Below are positions 43,825 to 53,409 of a DNA stretch of 64,000 nt, piece by piece. Positions within the stretch are counted from its first letter, which is position 1. Every line of letters starts with the position of its first letter. The stretch is taken from the NCBI RefSeq assembly GCF_029201445.1, contig NZ_CP102381.1, positions 2,356,001-2,420,000 on the forward strand, read 5' to 3'. The notes under the pieces were generated by a model. The model made no database searches. It saw only the letters and a program-made list of their open reading frames with translations, and was not told the DNA's origin. Source of the stretch: Thiomicrorhabdus lithotrophica (GTDB taxonomy: Bacteria > Pseudomonadota > Gammaproteobacteria > Thiomicrospirales > Thiomicrospiraceae). The position numbers and the translations under genes are program-made.

Positions 43825-45282
43825 TTAAACCTCGTAAGTGGTAGAGCTAACATTCCCGCCTGATTGAATCCAATCAGTATGGAAGAACTCTCCACGTGGA
43901 GCATCTAAACGTTCATAAGTATGCGCCCCAAAGTAATCACGCTGTGCTTGTAATAAGTTTGCTGGAACCACTTCACTACGGTAACCGTCAAAGAAGGCTA
44001 GAGCAGAGCTTAACGCAGGGGTTGGAATTTGTTGTTCAATACCAAACACCACCGCTTTACGCCAATGCGATTCCGCCCCTTTAATTGCTGACTCAAAGAA
44101 AGAAGCTTGTAGTAGATTTGCCAGGCCTGGTTCTTTTTCATAAGCGTGTTTAATCTCTTCTAAGAAACGGCTACGAATAATACAACCACCACGCCACATC
44201 AAAGCGATACCGCCATAATTCAAGTTCCAATCATACGCTTTAGCCGCTTCTGCCATTAACATGTAACCTTGAGCGTAAGAGATGATTTTAGAGGCATACA
44301 ATGCATCATGAATGGATGCGATAATCGCTTGTTTTTCGTCTTCTGAATAAATTTTTGCCACTGCGGTACGTGGGTAAATCTTAGAGGCCTGTACACGCTC
44401 TGTTTTCAGTGCCGAAAGACAACGAGCGTAAACCGATTCGGTAATTAACGTCACAGGAATACCTAACTCCAACGAACTAATTCCTGTCCATTTTCCTGTG
44501 CCTTTTTGCCCAGCGGCATCTAAAATCTTGTCTACTAACGGCTCACCATCAGTATCTTTAAAGGTCAAAATCTCTGCGGTGATTTCAATTAGGTAAGAGT
44601 CCAATACGCCTTCATTCCAGGCCGAAAAGACTTTTTGGCATTCGTCAGCACTCATACCTAAGCCTTCACGCATAAGCTGATACGCTTCGGTAATTAATTG
44701 CATATCACCGTATTCAATGCCGTTGTGAACCATCTTCACATAGTGACCCGCTCCATCATCACCTACCCAGTCACAACAAGCTTCTTCACCAGATTTAGCG
44801 GCAATCGACTGAAAAATAGGTTTAACGCTTTCCCAAGCCTGCTTATTTCCACCTGGCATAATCGAAGGTCCAAAACGTGCGCCTTCTTCTCCTCCAGACA
44901 CACCTGTTCCAATAAATAGAATGCCTTTTTCAGCGAGTTCTTTGGTTCTGCGGTTAGAGTCAATATATAAAGAGTTACCACCATCAATAATAATATCGCC
45001 TTCGTCAAGCAATGGAACTAACTGCTCAATAAATGAGTCAACTACCTCACCTGCTTTGACCATCAACATAATTTTGCGTGGCGCAGCTAATGAGTCAACT
45101 AACTCTTGAAGCGAATATGCGGCACTAACAGGAAAGCCTTGCGTTCGGTTTTCAATGAAGTCATTGGTTTTTTGTTCTGAGCGGTTATACACACAGACAT
45201 GAAAACCATGCTCGGCCATATTCAAAACTAAGTTTTGTCCCATTACGGCAAGTCCAATCAAACCAATATCTGCAGCTGACAT
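43825..45282 (-). CDS. gnd: 6-phosphogluconate dehydrogenase, decarboxylating
   Basis: Gnd converts 6-phosphogluconate to ribulose-5-phosphate, CO2 and NAD(P)H. At 485 aa it is of the long (homodimer, NADP-type) class. Motifs are IGLIGLAVMGQNLVLNMAEHGF at the nucleotide site, GTGVSGGEEGARFGPSIMPGG (substrate loop) and VKMVHNGIEYGDMQLI with the catalytic Lys. WRGGCIIRSRFL and a C-terminal tail reaching into the partner subunit follow. It leads the gnd-zwf-pgl operon. Confidence 0.95.
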   Translation of the reverse strand: MSAADIGLIGLAVMGQNLVLNMAEHGFHVCVYNRSEQKTNDFIENRTQGFPVSAAYSLQELVDSLAAPRKIMLMVKAGEVVDSFIEQLVPLLDEGDIIIDGGNSLYIDSNRRTKELAEKGILFIGTGVSGGEEGARFGPSIMPGGNKQAWESVKPIFQSIAAKSGEEACCDWVGDDGAGHYVKMVHNGIEYGDMQLITEAYQLMREGLGMSADECQKVFSAWNEGVLDSYLIEITAEILTFKDTDGEPLVDKILDAAGQKGTGKWTGISSLELGIPVTLITESVYARCLSALKTERVQASKIYPRTAVAKIYSEDEKQAIIASIHDALYASKIISYAQGYMLMAEAAKAYDWNLNYGGIALMWRGGCIIRSRFLEEIKHAYEKEPGLANLLQASFFESAIKGAESHWRKAVVFGIEQQIPTPALSSALAFFDGYRSEVVPANLLQAQRDYFGAHTYERLDAPRGEFFHTDWIQSGGNVSSTTYEV

Positions 45283-45341
45283 ATCTATTCCTTATTCCAT
45301 TCTTTATAAATTAGGTGGCCATTCTGTAATTGTAAGCGAGT

Positions 45342-47093
45342 TTACCAACGATTAGTTATCCAAACAGCTTGATATGGCGCAAGAACCATTTCACCATATA
45401 AATCCGTAATCATTTGATCTGTGATAATCTCTTTCCATTCATCCATATCAATCAAGTTTAGCTGAGCCAAGCTAAATGTTTGTGATTGATTCGTGACATT
45501 ATTGATAACAAAAACGCTTTGGTGACGCGTTAAACTCTGTCGCCAAAATCCAAATAAGGCATCATCCAAATGCAAGGTAAACTGAGTAGCATTGGGGTGA
45601 AATGCTGCATGCTTTTTACGCAAAGCGATTAAGCGGTTTAAACCACTTAGTACAGCATAATGTTTAGAGTTTACATCCTCTAAAAGAGGCGTTAATGCAT
45701 CCTCTTGCCATTGATGACGATTTATATCTCGATTATGCTCTGTTTTTTCCAAACTTTCATAATCATTTTCAGTTGCAAAGAAAGAATGTATGTAAATGGC
45801 TGGCACGCCCTCTAAGGCAATTGCAATCGCATGGGCACACAACATTCGCTCTACCTGGTAATCATCTTCACCTTCGCAAGTGCCTTTAAACGCATCAAAC
45901 AGTGCAATATTGATTTCATAAGGGTGTTTTTCTCCATTCAGGCCTGTTCTCCATGAAACCTGAGCACCAAACGATTGCAGCGCATGAATCATATTTTGAA
46001 GCTCTTCAGGGTCAAGAATACCTTCTGCAGGACGCACACCAATTCCATCATGACTGGCAATAAAGTTTAAGAAAGTGGTTCCGAGTTGTGCTGGTGGCAT
46101 CGACATTAACCAGGTTTTAAGGTGTTTAGCCGATCCGGTTAATAAAGCGTTAACTAAAAGCGGTGGTAGCGAAAAGTTATAAACCATGTGCGCTTCATTT
46201 CCATTACCGAAATAGGTCAAATTCTCACGTTTAGGCACATTCGTTTCTGTGATGATTATGGCATCTGACAAGCGGTATTCAATTAAAGCTCGCATTAGCT
46301 GAATAGCCTGATGTGTTTCAGGTAAATGTATACAACTGGTGCCAATAATTTTCCATAAAAAGCCGATGGCGTCTAAACGGAAAATACTCGCGCCTTTATC
46401 AATGTACATAGAGATAAGTCGCATTACCTCAAGAAAGACTTCCGGGTTAGAAAAGTTTAGGTCAATTTGATCATGACTAAAGGTACACCAAACATATTTA
46501 TCACCTTCTGGCGTTCTTGTTAAGCGTAGTAGAGGCGTGGTTCTTGGTCTAACAACTTCTGACAAATCATCTTCAGGGCTGGCTTGCACAAAATAGTTTT
46601 CATACTTTTTATCCCCAGATTCAAACGCTTTGAACCAAGGATGCTCACTTGAACAGTGATTAACGACCAAGTCGGCCATGATTTTGTAAGCTTGACTAAT
46701 TTCACCTATATCGTTCCAATCACCTAAGTCGGGATTTATAATTTCATAATCTGAAACCGCAAAACCACCATCTGACGTATAGGGGTAATAAGGCAAAATA
46801 TGCACCATGGAAACACTCTCTTTTAAAAACCTATCAAGGATTTTCTTAAGCGTTTTTAGCGGTTTTTCAGAATCATTAACAACGCTGTCGCCATAGGTAA
46901 TGACCATAACATCCTGTTCACTCCAGTGCGATTGATGCGAAACCGGCATAACACAGTCCGCTTTATCAATCCCTGACTTAGCGGCAAACTGATGTGCAAG
47001 AGCAATGGCATCTTCGTTTGGATAAAGCGCTTCTACTAGTGGAGAAATACGCTCGATAAGTGCTGAATAAGCTTGATCTGATGTCATTTGCAT
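45342..47093 (-). CDS. GH13_18 sugar phosphorylase, probably glucosylglycerate phosphorylase
   Basis: The 583 aa protein belongs to the sucrose-phosphorylase-like glycoside hydrolase subfamily, which cleaves an alpha-glucoside with phosphate to give glucose-1-phosphate. Seen motifs are VHILPYYPYTSDGGFAVSDYE, IMADLVVNHCSSEHPWF, ASIFRLDAIGFLWKIIGTSC (nucleophile Asp), IIITETNVPKRENL (acid/base Glu) and FIASHDGIGVRPAEGIL. The length exceeds sucrose phosphorylases (about 490-500 aa) and fits glucosylglycerate phosphorylases. It is 22 bases downstream of gpgS, which makes the precursor of glucosylglycerate, so that substrate is most likely. Sucrose or sucrose-6-phosphate remain alternatives, as a sucrose operon lies nearby. 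Confidence 0.85.
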   Translation of the reverse strand: MQMTSDQAYSALIERISPLVEALYPNEDAIALAHQFAAKSGIDKADCVMPVSHQSHWSEQDVMVITYGDSVVNDSEKPLKTLKKILDRFLKESVSMVHILPYYPYTSDGGFAVSDYEIINPDLGDWNDIGEISQAYKIMADLVVNHCSSEHPWFKAFESGDKKYENYFVQASPEDDLSEVVRPRTTPLLRLTRTPEGDKYVWCTFSHDQIDLNFSNPEVFLEVMRLISMYIDKGASIFRLDAIGFLWKIIGTSCIHLPETHQAIQLMRALIEYRLSDAIIITETNVPKRENLTYFGNGNEAHMVYNFSLPPLLVNALLTGSAKHLKTWLMSMPPAQLGTTFLNFIASHDGIGVRPAEGILDPEELQNMIHALQSFGAQVSWRTGLNGEKHPYEINIALFDAFKGTCEGEDDYQVERMLCAHAIAIALEGVPAIYIHSFFATENDYESLEKTEHNRDINRHQWQEDALTPLLEDVNSKHYAVLSGLNRLIALRKKHAAFHPNATQFTLHLDDALFGFWRQSLTRHQSVFVINNVTNQSQTFSLAQLNLIDMDEWKEIITDQMITDLYGEMVLAPYQAVWITNRW

Positions 47094-47115
47094 ACCTTGT
47101 CTCTCATTTTTATTA

Positions 47116-48351
47116 TTAGGGTTGATATTCCTGCATATCAGCTTCTACAGCTTCAGTAATCTCTTTTAATATTTCAGGAAAAGCCGATGAGACTCTGTTC
47201 CACGAAGGAATGAATGGGGTTTCCATCGGTGCTTCTAAAAAATGTTGTCCGGCTTTAATAATGTTCTCGCAAAACATTTCTACAGCAATTTCCTCTTTAT
47301 GAACATCCAATTCTAGACCATTCATAATGGCGTCATTTCTGTAAGACTCAATTAAATCTAACGCAATACGATAGTAAGTTGCCTTCAAAGTTCTAAAGCC
47401 TTCTGTGGTAAAGGTTACACCTTCTGCCGCTAGCTTACGGTAAAATGCTTTTGCTATATCTATCGACATTTTAGACAAGCCTTTTTGAGCATCATCTGCC
47501 GATAAATCTTGGTGCTTATGATCGTAGATATCCGCAATATCTACCTGACAAATGCGATTAGAACTAATGTTACGTTTCATCTCTGACAGCACTCCAATCT
47601 CAAGCCCCCAATCCGAAGGGATACGTAAATCAGAAATCACCCCTGTTCTAAACGCAAACTCACCAGCTAATGGATAACGATATGAGTCGATATGACTCAG
47701 GTATTCATCTGCACGTTCATTCTGCTCACCAGCAGTTTTTTGCAGCGCACGAATCAATGGCGTGACCAATAAGCGTGTGACTCGACCGTTCATGGTTTGA
47801 TTAGCGATACGTGTATAGAACCCTTTTGCAAACGCGTAGTTAAATTGCGGATTCGCAACGGGATATATCAAACGAGCCAATAATGAACGTTCATAGGTGA
47901 TAATGTCACAGTCGTGTAAAGCAACAGATTCAACTTTATCAGAACCTAAAACGTAACCAATCATGTACCAAACATTTCGCCCTTTACCAGGTGCTTCAGG
48001 TGCAATTCCTTCATCAACCAATTTTTTATGAATCGCTTTCATTCTTGGGCCATCATTCCAAATCACCTTAACGTTTTGTGGCAAAACTGAAAAATACTCT
48101 AACGCATGTCGGTATTCAGCCTCATTGGCTCTATCCAAACCAACAACAATTTCTTCAAGATAAGGTACGGATTTTAGCTCTTCAACAATCTTAGCCAATG
48201 CAGGTGTTTGTAACTCAGAATACAGGCTCGGCAAAATCAATCCTAAAGGCCGAGTTTTACTGTATTTAAGTAAGTCAGCCTCCATATCCTCAATGGGTCT
48301 ATCTACAAGATTATGTAAAGTTGTAATAATGCCGTTCTGATAAAAGTCCAT
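47116..48351 (-). CDS. gpgS: Glucosyl-3-phosphoglycerate synthase
   Basis: GpgS transfers glucose from an NDP-glucose to 3-phosphoglycerate, the first step to the compatible solute glucosylglycerate. The protein (about 411 aa from the ATG at 48351, behind an AAGGG site) is of GT81 type: LGLILPSLYSELQTPAL, VVGLDRANEAEYRHAL, APGKGRNVWYMIGYVLGS, and a metal-binding VALHDCDIITYERSLLARLIYP. IPSDWGLEIGVLSEM follows. It lies between the phosphatase gene (upstream) and the phosphorylase gene (downstream), giving a synthesis-and-recycling unit. Confidence 0.92.
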   Translation of the reverse strand: MDFYQNGIITTLHNLVDRPIEDMEADLLKYSKTRPLGLILPSLYSELQTPALAKIVEELKSVPYLEEIVVGLDRANEAEYRHALEYFSVLPQNVKVIWNDGPRMKAIHKKLVDEGIAPEAPGKGRNVWYMIGYVLGSDKVESVALHDCDIITYERSLLARLIYPVANPQFNYAFAKGFYTRIANQTMNGRVTRLLVTPLIRALQKTAGEQNERADEYLSHIDSYRYPLAGEFAFRTGVISDLRIPSDWGLEIGVLSEMKRNISSNRICQVDIADIYDHKHQDLSADDAQKGLSKMSIDIAKAFYRKLAAEGVTFTTEGFRTLKATYYRIALDLIESYRNDAIMNGLELDVHKEEIAVEMFCENIIKAGQHFLEAPMETPFIPSWNRVSSAFPEILKEITEAVEADMQEYQP

Positions 48352-48389
48352 ATACATCCCTTCCCATCTTTGGGAGATTTTTTAATTCC

Positions 48390-49232
48390 TTAATCTAATT
48401 CAAGCCAATCTAATACAGCTCGATTCCACCCTTCTGGGCCGTTCTCTTGAGTAATAAATACTTTGTTATGGTTAATGACTGGGGCTGGGTTAACCGGTGA
48501 GCGAATAATCACCGGATAGTCACTAGCCTCTAATAACGGAACATCATTATTTCCATCACCCAAAGCCATCGTTTCAACTGGCTCTTGCCAGGCCTGCTGA
48601 TAATAATCAGCCAAAACCTTTAGCGCTAAGCCCTTGTTACTTTGCCCCATAAGGTGAACAAACCGCCCACCTTTAATGAGCTGTAAACCATGCAACGCCA
48701 TGGCTTCTGTTAGCTTAATTAAGTTTTCTTCACTGTCTTTCCACAGCAAAGGTTCTGAAAATTCTCGCTGTTTAGCTTTGACTGCTTTTTCAAGCGTTAA
48801 CCCAGTGCAGTCTGCAACTTGCTGCGCACTCATTTCTGAAAAACCGATAAAAGATAAACCTAACTGCTTTTTATAAGCTTGTGCGAGCTGTAGTATTTCC
48901 GGCATTAATACCAGGCTTAGACTCATATACTGAAAGTCGTCTTGCCATTGTTGCGCAACTTGTTTTTGCAACACCTGGTTTTTATGTAAAATTTCAATGT
49001 CTAACGACCCAGAAGGCCAAAAGATACCTGCGCCATTTTCAACAATAAATGGGTAAGTATTTTCTAACTCAGCTCTCAAGTCTATGACTTCTGCGGCTGT
49101 TTTACTAGTCGTTAAAATCCACGGAACCTTACATTTCGTTAATTTATTGATTGCGGGTAATGCTGCAGAACAATCATAATCATGATGATCAAGCAGAGAG
49201 CCATCCAAGTCGGTAAACAATAGTTTTCTCAC
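48390..49232 (-). CDS. Glucosyl/mannosyl-3-phosphoglycerate phosphatase (HAD IIB)
   Basis: The 280 aa protein matches the mannosyl-3-phosphoglycerate phosphatase (YedP) family. The N-terminal LLFTDLDGSLLDHHDYD carries the catalytic Asp pair, then ILTTSKTAAEVIDL, FIVENGAGIFWP, and MALGDGNNDVPLLEASDYPVII close the active site. With gpgS directly downstream, it most likely removes phosphate from glucosyl-3-phosphoglycerate to give glucosylglycerate. It is the first gene of this three-gene unit. Confidence 0.9.
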   Translation of the reverse strand: MRKLLFTDLDGSLLDHHDYDCSAALPAINKLTKCKVPWILTTSKTAAEVIDLRAELENTYPFIVENGAGIFWPSGSLDIEILHKNQVLQKQVAQQWQDDFQYMSLSLVLMPEILQLAQAYKKQLGLSFIGFSEMSAQQVADCTGLTLEKAVKAKQREFSEPLLWKDSEENLIKLTEAMALHGLQLIKGGRFVHLMGQSNKGLALKVLADYYQQAWQEPVETMALGDGNNDVPLLEASDYPVIIRSPVNPAPVINHNKVFITQENGPEGWNRAVLDWLELD

Positions 49233-49818
49233 GCTATATAAACCCTTATGTTACTTATTCTTATATACTCGCTAATCTCACTCACCTTATCAACTACCTA
49301 TTATTCAGCTTTGAACTTGTTGCAAGGTTTATGCCATTCGATTTTAACAATGACAAAAACCACACAAAAAAATAAGCAAAAACAACCTACAACTTCCTTA
49401 AATATCATATAGTTAATTCATAATAAGACTTAATTTACTATTTATTCAGACATGCCTTTAAAATAATATCCGTTTAATTCTTAGACTTAATAAACCCCAA
49501 AACAGCTTTTTTTGCTCCAAAACAATGCAATGCAGCCAACCCTCACATGCAAAAAGTTGAAATCAAACATATTAAAACAACCCTATATTTAACAATAGGT
49601 TATAGACAACACAACGTCATACTATAAATAAAAATATAGAACATCAATATTTACATCACCAAAACAGTGCAACTCAGTGTTTTACCTTATCAATTTTGCG
49701 TACAAACCCTCACTATAAAAGCGAAAAAAACCACCATTAAACACCTATCCTTTTGATATATAAGCATTTAATTATTTAAGTGTCAGACTTGCTCATTCTT
49801 CTAAAAAGGGAGGCTATT
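49233..49818. other. Long AT-rich divergent intergenic region
   Basis: These 586 bases separate the leftward glucosylglycerate unit from the rightward ATP-grasp unit and should hold both promoters. The stretch is very AT-rich. A weak hairpin of AACCCTAT/ATAGGTT type lies around 49580-49605. I see no ORF with a ribosome site, no RNA gene and no CCAGGCCTGG copy. A strong GGGAGG site lies at its right end. Confidence 0.5.
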
Positions 49819-51267
49819 ATGAAAATTCAAAACAACTACCCACACCATGCATTCTTTGATGAAGCTATTTCATCTGAAGAAACACCGAGAGATGCCTCCA
49901 AAGAACTCTTTGACCATCTAAACAACATGGGAATAGATGAGCTTAAGGAACGCCAAAAGACAGCGGAGAAAACCATCGCTCAAATGGGGATTTCATTCAC
50001 GGTTTATAGTGACAAAGGGAATATTGATCGACTGTGGCCATTTGACTTAATTCCTCGCGCGATAGAAGCATCAGAATGGGAAAAAGTCTCTCTTGGCCTA
50101 AAGCAACGCTTAAAAGCGCTAAACCTATTTATTGAAGATATCTATAACGATCAAAATATCTTAAAAGATGAAGTGGTTCCTGAAGAGATTATCCTTAGCT
50201 CTAAAGACTATCGTCCAGAGAGCCGTGGCATGAAACTAAAACACCAGGCCTGGGCATGTATTTGTGGCTCTGATTTAGTGCGAGATCATAAAGGTGAGTT
50301 TTATGTTTTAGAGGATAACTTACGTGTGCCTTCGGGCGTTTCATATATGTTAGAAAACCGCTCGGTTTCAAAACTCACTATGCCCGAAGCCTTTCAGGAT
50401 ATTAACATTCAGCCCATGCATCAATACCCTTATGAACTATTGAAGATGTTGCGCTCCATTTCTCCTACTGATTCTGAAGACCCTGAAATAGTCGTTCTAA
50501 CACCCGGCGTATTTAATTCAGCTTATTATGAACACGCTTATCTCGCTCATGAAATGGGCGTTGAACTCGTTGAAGGAAGTGATTTGGTGGTGGATGAAAA
50601 TGACTGTGTTTACATGCGGAATATCGACGGGCTTCAAAAAGTAGACGTCATTTATCGCCGTATTGATGATGCGTTTATTGACCCTGAAGTGTTTCGTGAA
50701 GACTCTACATTAGGCGTACCTGGACTAATGCGTGCATGGCGTGCAGGAAATGTAGGGATTGCCAACGCCCCTGGTTGTGGGGTTGCAGACGATAAGGTTC
50801 TCTATGCCTATGTTCCAGATATCATCCGCTACTATCTTGCTGAAGAACCTTTAATCTCTAATGTTCCGACCTACCTATGCAGTAAAGAATCAGACTGTGA
50901 ATACGTACTGGAAAACTTGAATGAATTGGTTGTAAAACCTGCAAATGAATCGGGAGGTTACGGCTTACTCATTGGCCCTAAAGCATCACAAGATGAACTG
51001 GACACCTTCAAAGAACTCATCAGAGAAGACCCAAGAAATTATGTTGCTCAACCAACGCTCAATATATCTACGGTACCGACGCTTTGCGATGAAGCGTTAG
51101 AACCTCGTCATGTTGATTTAAGGCCTTTTATTCTGCATGGCGAACAGAGTTACGTCACTTCTGGAGGACTGACTCGGGTGGCCCTTGTCAAAGGCTCATT
51201 GGTGGTCAATTCATCGCAAGGCGGTGGTAGTAAAGACACTTGGATTATCGAACTGGAGGATAAATAA
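49819..51267 (+). CDS. Circularly permuted ATP-grasp type 2 protein
   Basis: I start at the ATG at 49819 behind AAAAAGGGAGG; the GTG at 49780 is not needed. The product of about 482 aa is of the DUF404/DUF407 circularly permuted ATP-grasp family, with GMKLKHQAWACICGSDLVRDHKGEFYVLEDNLRVPSGVSYML, VLTPGVFNSAYYEHAYLAHEMGVELVEGSDL, VVKPANESGGYGLLIGP and HVDLRPFILHG as landmarks. Such enzymes probably ligate an amino acid to a peptide or other acceptor, but the substrate is unknown. The stop codon overlaps the next start (TAATG), and the neighbouring alpha-E gene is its constant genomic partner. Confidence 0.9.
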   Translation: MKIQNNYPHHAFFDEAISSEETPRDASKELFDHLNNMGIDELKERQKTAEKTIAQMGISFTVYSDKGNIDRLWPFDLIPRAIEASEWEKVSLGLKQRLKALNLFIEDIYNDQNILKDEVVPEEIILSSKDYRPESRGMKLKHQAWACICGSDLVRDHKGEFYVLEDNLRVPSGVSYMLENRSVSKLTMPEAFQDINIQPMHQYPYELLKMLRSISPTDSEDPEIVVLTPGVFNSAYYEHAYLAHEMGVELVEGSDLVVDENDCVYMRNIDGLQKVDVIYRRIDDAFIDPEVFREDSTLGVPGLMRAWRAGNVGIANAPGCGVADDKVLYAYVPDIIRYYLAEEPLISNVPTYLCSKESDCEYVLENLNELVVKPANESGGYGLLIGPKASQDELDTFKELIREDPRNYVAQPTLNISTVPTLCDEALEPRHVDLRPFILHGEQSYVTSGGLTRVALVKGSLVVNSSQGGGSKDTWIIELEDK

Positions 51268-52232
51268 TGTTATCTCGAGTTGCAGAAAGATTATATTGGC
51301 TTGCTCGTTACATTGAGCGTATTGAAAACACCGCACGCTTGGCACAAGTACATTCTCAATTGATGCTAGACATGCCTAAATCGGTAAAACTATCTTGGTA
51401 TACTTTGATTGAAATCACCAGCAATGAAGATTTTTTTGACGAGCATTACGATGCCAAAACTGAAAAAAATTGCTGCTGGGCTATTTTAGGAGACAGAGAC
51501 AACTCGGCTTCTTTGATGTCCTCATTATGGTGGGCACGTGAGAATGTTAGAACCACAAGAGACAGTCTGCCTAGAGAGGCCTGGATTTACGTAAACGAAC
51601 TGTATTTGCTCGTGAATGAAAACAAAGAGGACTTTTACGTTAGAAGTAAACGCAATGCCTTATTAGAACAAATCATTCGCTCATGCCAAGCTATAGCAGG
51701 TATGTTAGATGGCACCATGAGCTTAAATACCACTTTTAAGTTTTTACAGCTCGGCACCGCTATTGAACGTGCAGACATGACCTCTCGTATTCTTGATGTC
51801 GGTGCCTTCTTTGTGGCACAAGAAACCGAGGCACAAGAAATGAAGCAATTTGAAAGCATTCTATGGGCAAATATATTAAAATCTGTCAGCGCCTATTTTA
51901 TGTATCGCCAAGCGGTTCAAATGGAAATTAACGGCAAGTCGGTGATTCGTTATTTAGTTAACGATCCGAATCTGTTTAGGTCAATTAATCACTGTGTGAG
52001 CATGATGCAAACCCAAATTAATGTGCTACCTTCATCGCCAGAAGTCAATCAATCAATCCTTGAACTACAGCAATTAATTGAACAGAAAATCCCTTTTGAA
52101 TTAGGCTCACCTGTTTTACACAACTATTTAGATGATGTGCAGATGCAGCTGTCAAAAGTTCATAATGAATTTTATAGCACGTGGTTTCACCCAAGCACTA
52201 CCCAAGAAACCACTCAACAACAAAACCAATAA
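51267..52232 (+). CDS. Alpha-E domain protein (DUF403)
   Basis: The 321 aa, largely helical protein starts MLSRVAERLYWLARYIERIENTARLAQVHSQLMLD, the diagnostic opening of the alpha-E family, and continues with SLWWARENVRTTRDSLPREAWIYVNELY. It has no catalytic motif that I can identify. It almost always accompanies the circularly permuted ATP-grasp protein, and here the two genes overlap. It is expected to form part of the same peptide-ligase system. Confidence 0.9.
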   Translation: MLSRVAERLYWLARYIERIENTARLAQVHSQLMLDMPKSVKLSWYTLIEITSNEDFFDEHYDAKTEKNCCWAILGDRDNSASLMSSLWWARENVRTTRDSLPREAWIYVNELYLLVNENKEDFYVRSKRNALLEQIIRSCQAIAGMLDGTMSLNTTFKFLQLGTAIERADMTSRILDVGAFFVAQETEAQEMKQFESILWANILKSVSAYFMYRQAVQMEINGKSVIRYLVNDPNLFRSINHCVSMMQTQINVLPSSPEVNQSILELQQLIEQKIPFELGSPVLHNYLDDVQMQLSKVHNEFYSTWFHPSTTQETTQQQNQ

Positions 52233-52244
52233 AGGTTAACGAAT

Positions 52245-53285
52245 TTGAAGCGTTTTTATTGTCAATGTGAACAAGAAATTTTTATTAATAACGCTTTTTG
52301 TGAAAAGTGTGGTCGTGATTTAATTTACGATCCGCAAGCACAAACAATGTGGAGTGGTGTGTTAACGGATAAAGGCTTTATTGCCCACAGTAAAGATCAA
52401 ACAAACCATAAAATCCAAATGATTTTACACCCCTGCGCAAACCGCAATTCATCGGTTCATTGCAATTGGTCTGTGTCATGTACTAATGGATGCCAGTGCG
52501 TTTCTTGTAAAAGTACGCGTACAGTGCCTGATCAGTCCTTACCCAAAAACCCTCAGCGCTGGCTAATTCTAGAACGTGCTAAACGCCAGCTATTTACCAC
52601 TTTGTTAAGCCTGAATCTGCCCATAGAGGATTTTCACGTTAAAGAAAATGGCTTAGCCTTTGATTTTTTAGAAGACAAGCGCACTAATCCTAATGTCTCT
52701 ATTGAGCACGTTTTAACCGGACATAATAACGGTGTTATCACCATTAATGCAGCAGAAGCCGATGAAGGTTTTTTGCACACCATGAAAGAAGAAATGGGTG
52801 AACCCTATCGAACTATTCTTGGTCATTTTAGACATGAAGTGGGTCACTATTACTGGAACATCGTTATTAAAGACGATTACCAGTTAAGCCAATTTAGAGA
52901 ACTCTTTGGCGATGAACGTGCAGACTATACAAAAGCGTTAGAACATTACTACAATCAAGATAAACCCAAGTTTAAAAGTAGCCAATTCATCACCCCCTAT
53001 GCAAGTAGCCATCCTCATGAAGACTGGGCTGAGACTTGGGCGCATTACTTACATATTGTTGATACACTCGAAACGGCTGTCAGTTATGGCATAAGTGCCT
53101 ATGAACCCAAAATTAATGACTTTGACGACTGGTATTCAGAGTGGGCACGCGTGGCACAAACCATGAATGCCTTAAACCGTAGTATGGGATTATCAGACGC
53201 CTACCCATTTATTCTGACTGAAATTGTACGCAAAAAACTGCAATTCGTAGACTATTTAATAGATGGTTTTGCTCATAAAGCTTAG
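52245..53285 (+). CDS. Zinc-ribbon metallopeptidase-like protein (DUF2248-type)
   Basis: The gene starts with TTG at 52245 behind an AAAGG site, giving 346 aa. Residues 1-28 form a zinc ribbon (FYCQCEQEIFINNAFCEKCGRDL). More cysteine pairs follow at about 77-90. The catalytic motif HEVGHYYW (about residues 205-212, HExxH) is in the middle, with a third ligand likely in the GDERADYTKALEHYY stretch. It appears to be a putative zinc-binding metallopeptidase family member. It follows the ATP-grasp/alpha-E pair by 12 bases, where a transglutaminase-like gene is commonly found. This suggests that it serves as the protease partner. Confidence 0.85.
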   Translation: MKRFYCQCEQEIFINNAFCEKCGRDLIYDPQAQTMWSGVLTDKGFIAHSKDQTNHKIQMILHPCANRNSSVHCNWSVSCTNGCQCVSCKSTRTVPDQSLPKNPQRWLILERAKRQLFTTLLSLNLPIEDFHVKENGLAFDFLEDKRTNPNVSIEHVLTGHNNGVITINAAEADEGFLHTMKEEMGEPYRTILGHFRHEVGHYYWNIVIKDDYQLSQFRELFGDERADYTKALEHYYNQDKPKFKSSQFITPYASSHPHEDWAETWAHYLHIVDTLETAVSYGISAYEPKINDFDDWYSEWARVAQTMNALNRSMGLSDAYPFILTEIVRKKLQFVDYLIDGFAHKA

Positions 53286-53311
53286 TTGACTATTCACTTC
53301 TATTCTATTTT

Positions 53312-53337
53312 CAAACTAACCAGGCCTGGTTAGTTTG
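53312..53337. repeat. 26-base perfect palindrome centred on CCAGGCCTGG
   Basis: Arms CAAACTAACCAGG and CCTGGTTAGTTTG are perfectly complementary without a loop, in the gap between the metallopeptidase and lipoprotein genes. As DNA it could bind a dimeric protein, and as RNA it could fold into a strong hairpin at the end of the upstream transcript. Confidence 0.85.
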
Positions 53338-53409
53338 TGGTATCCTTTGGTTTTTAAATTTGCGCACAATATTTACATTGCAAATAACCCATAATTACCA
53401 GGAAGACTC

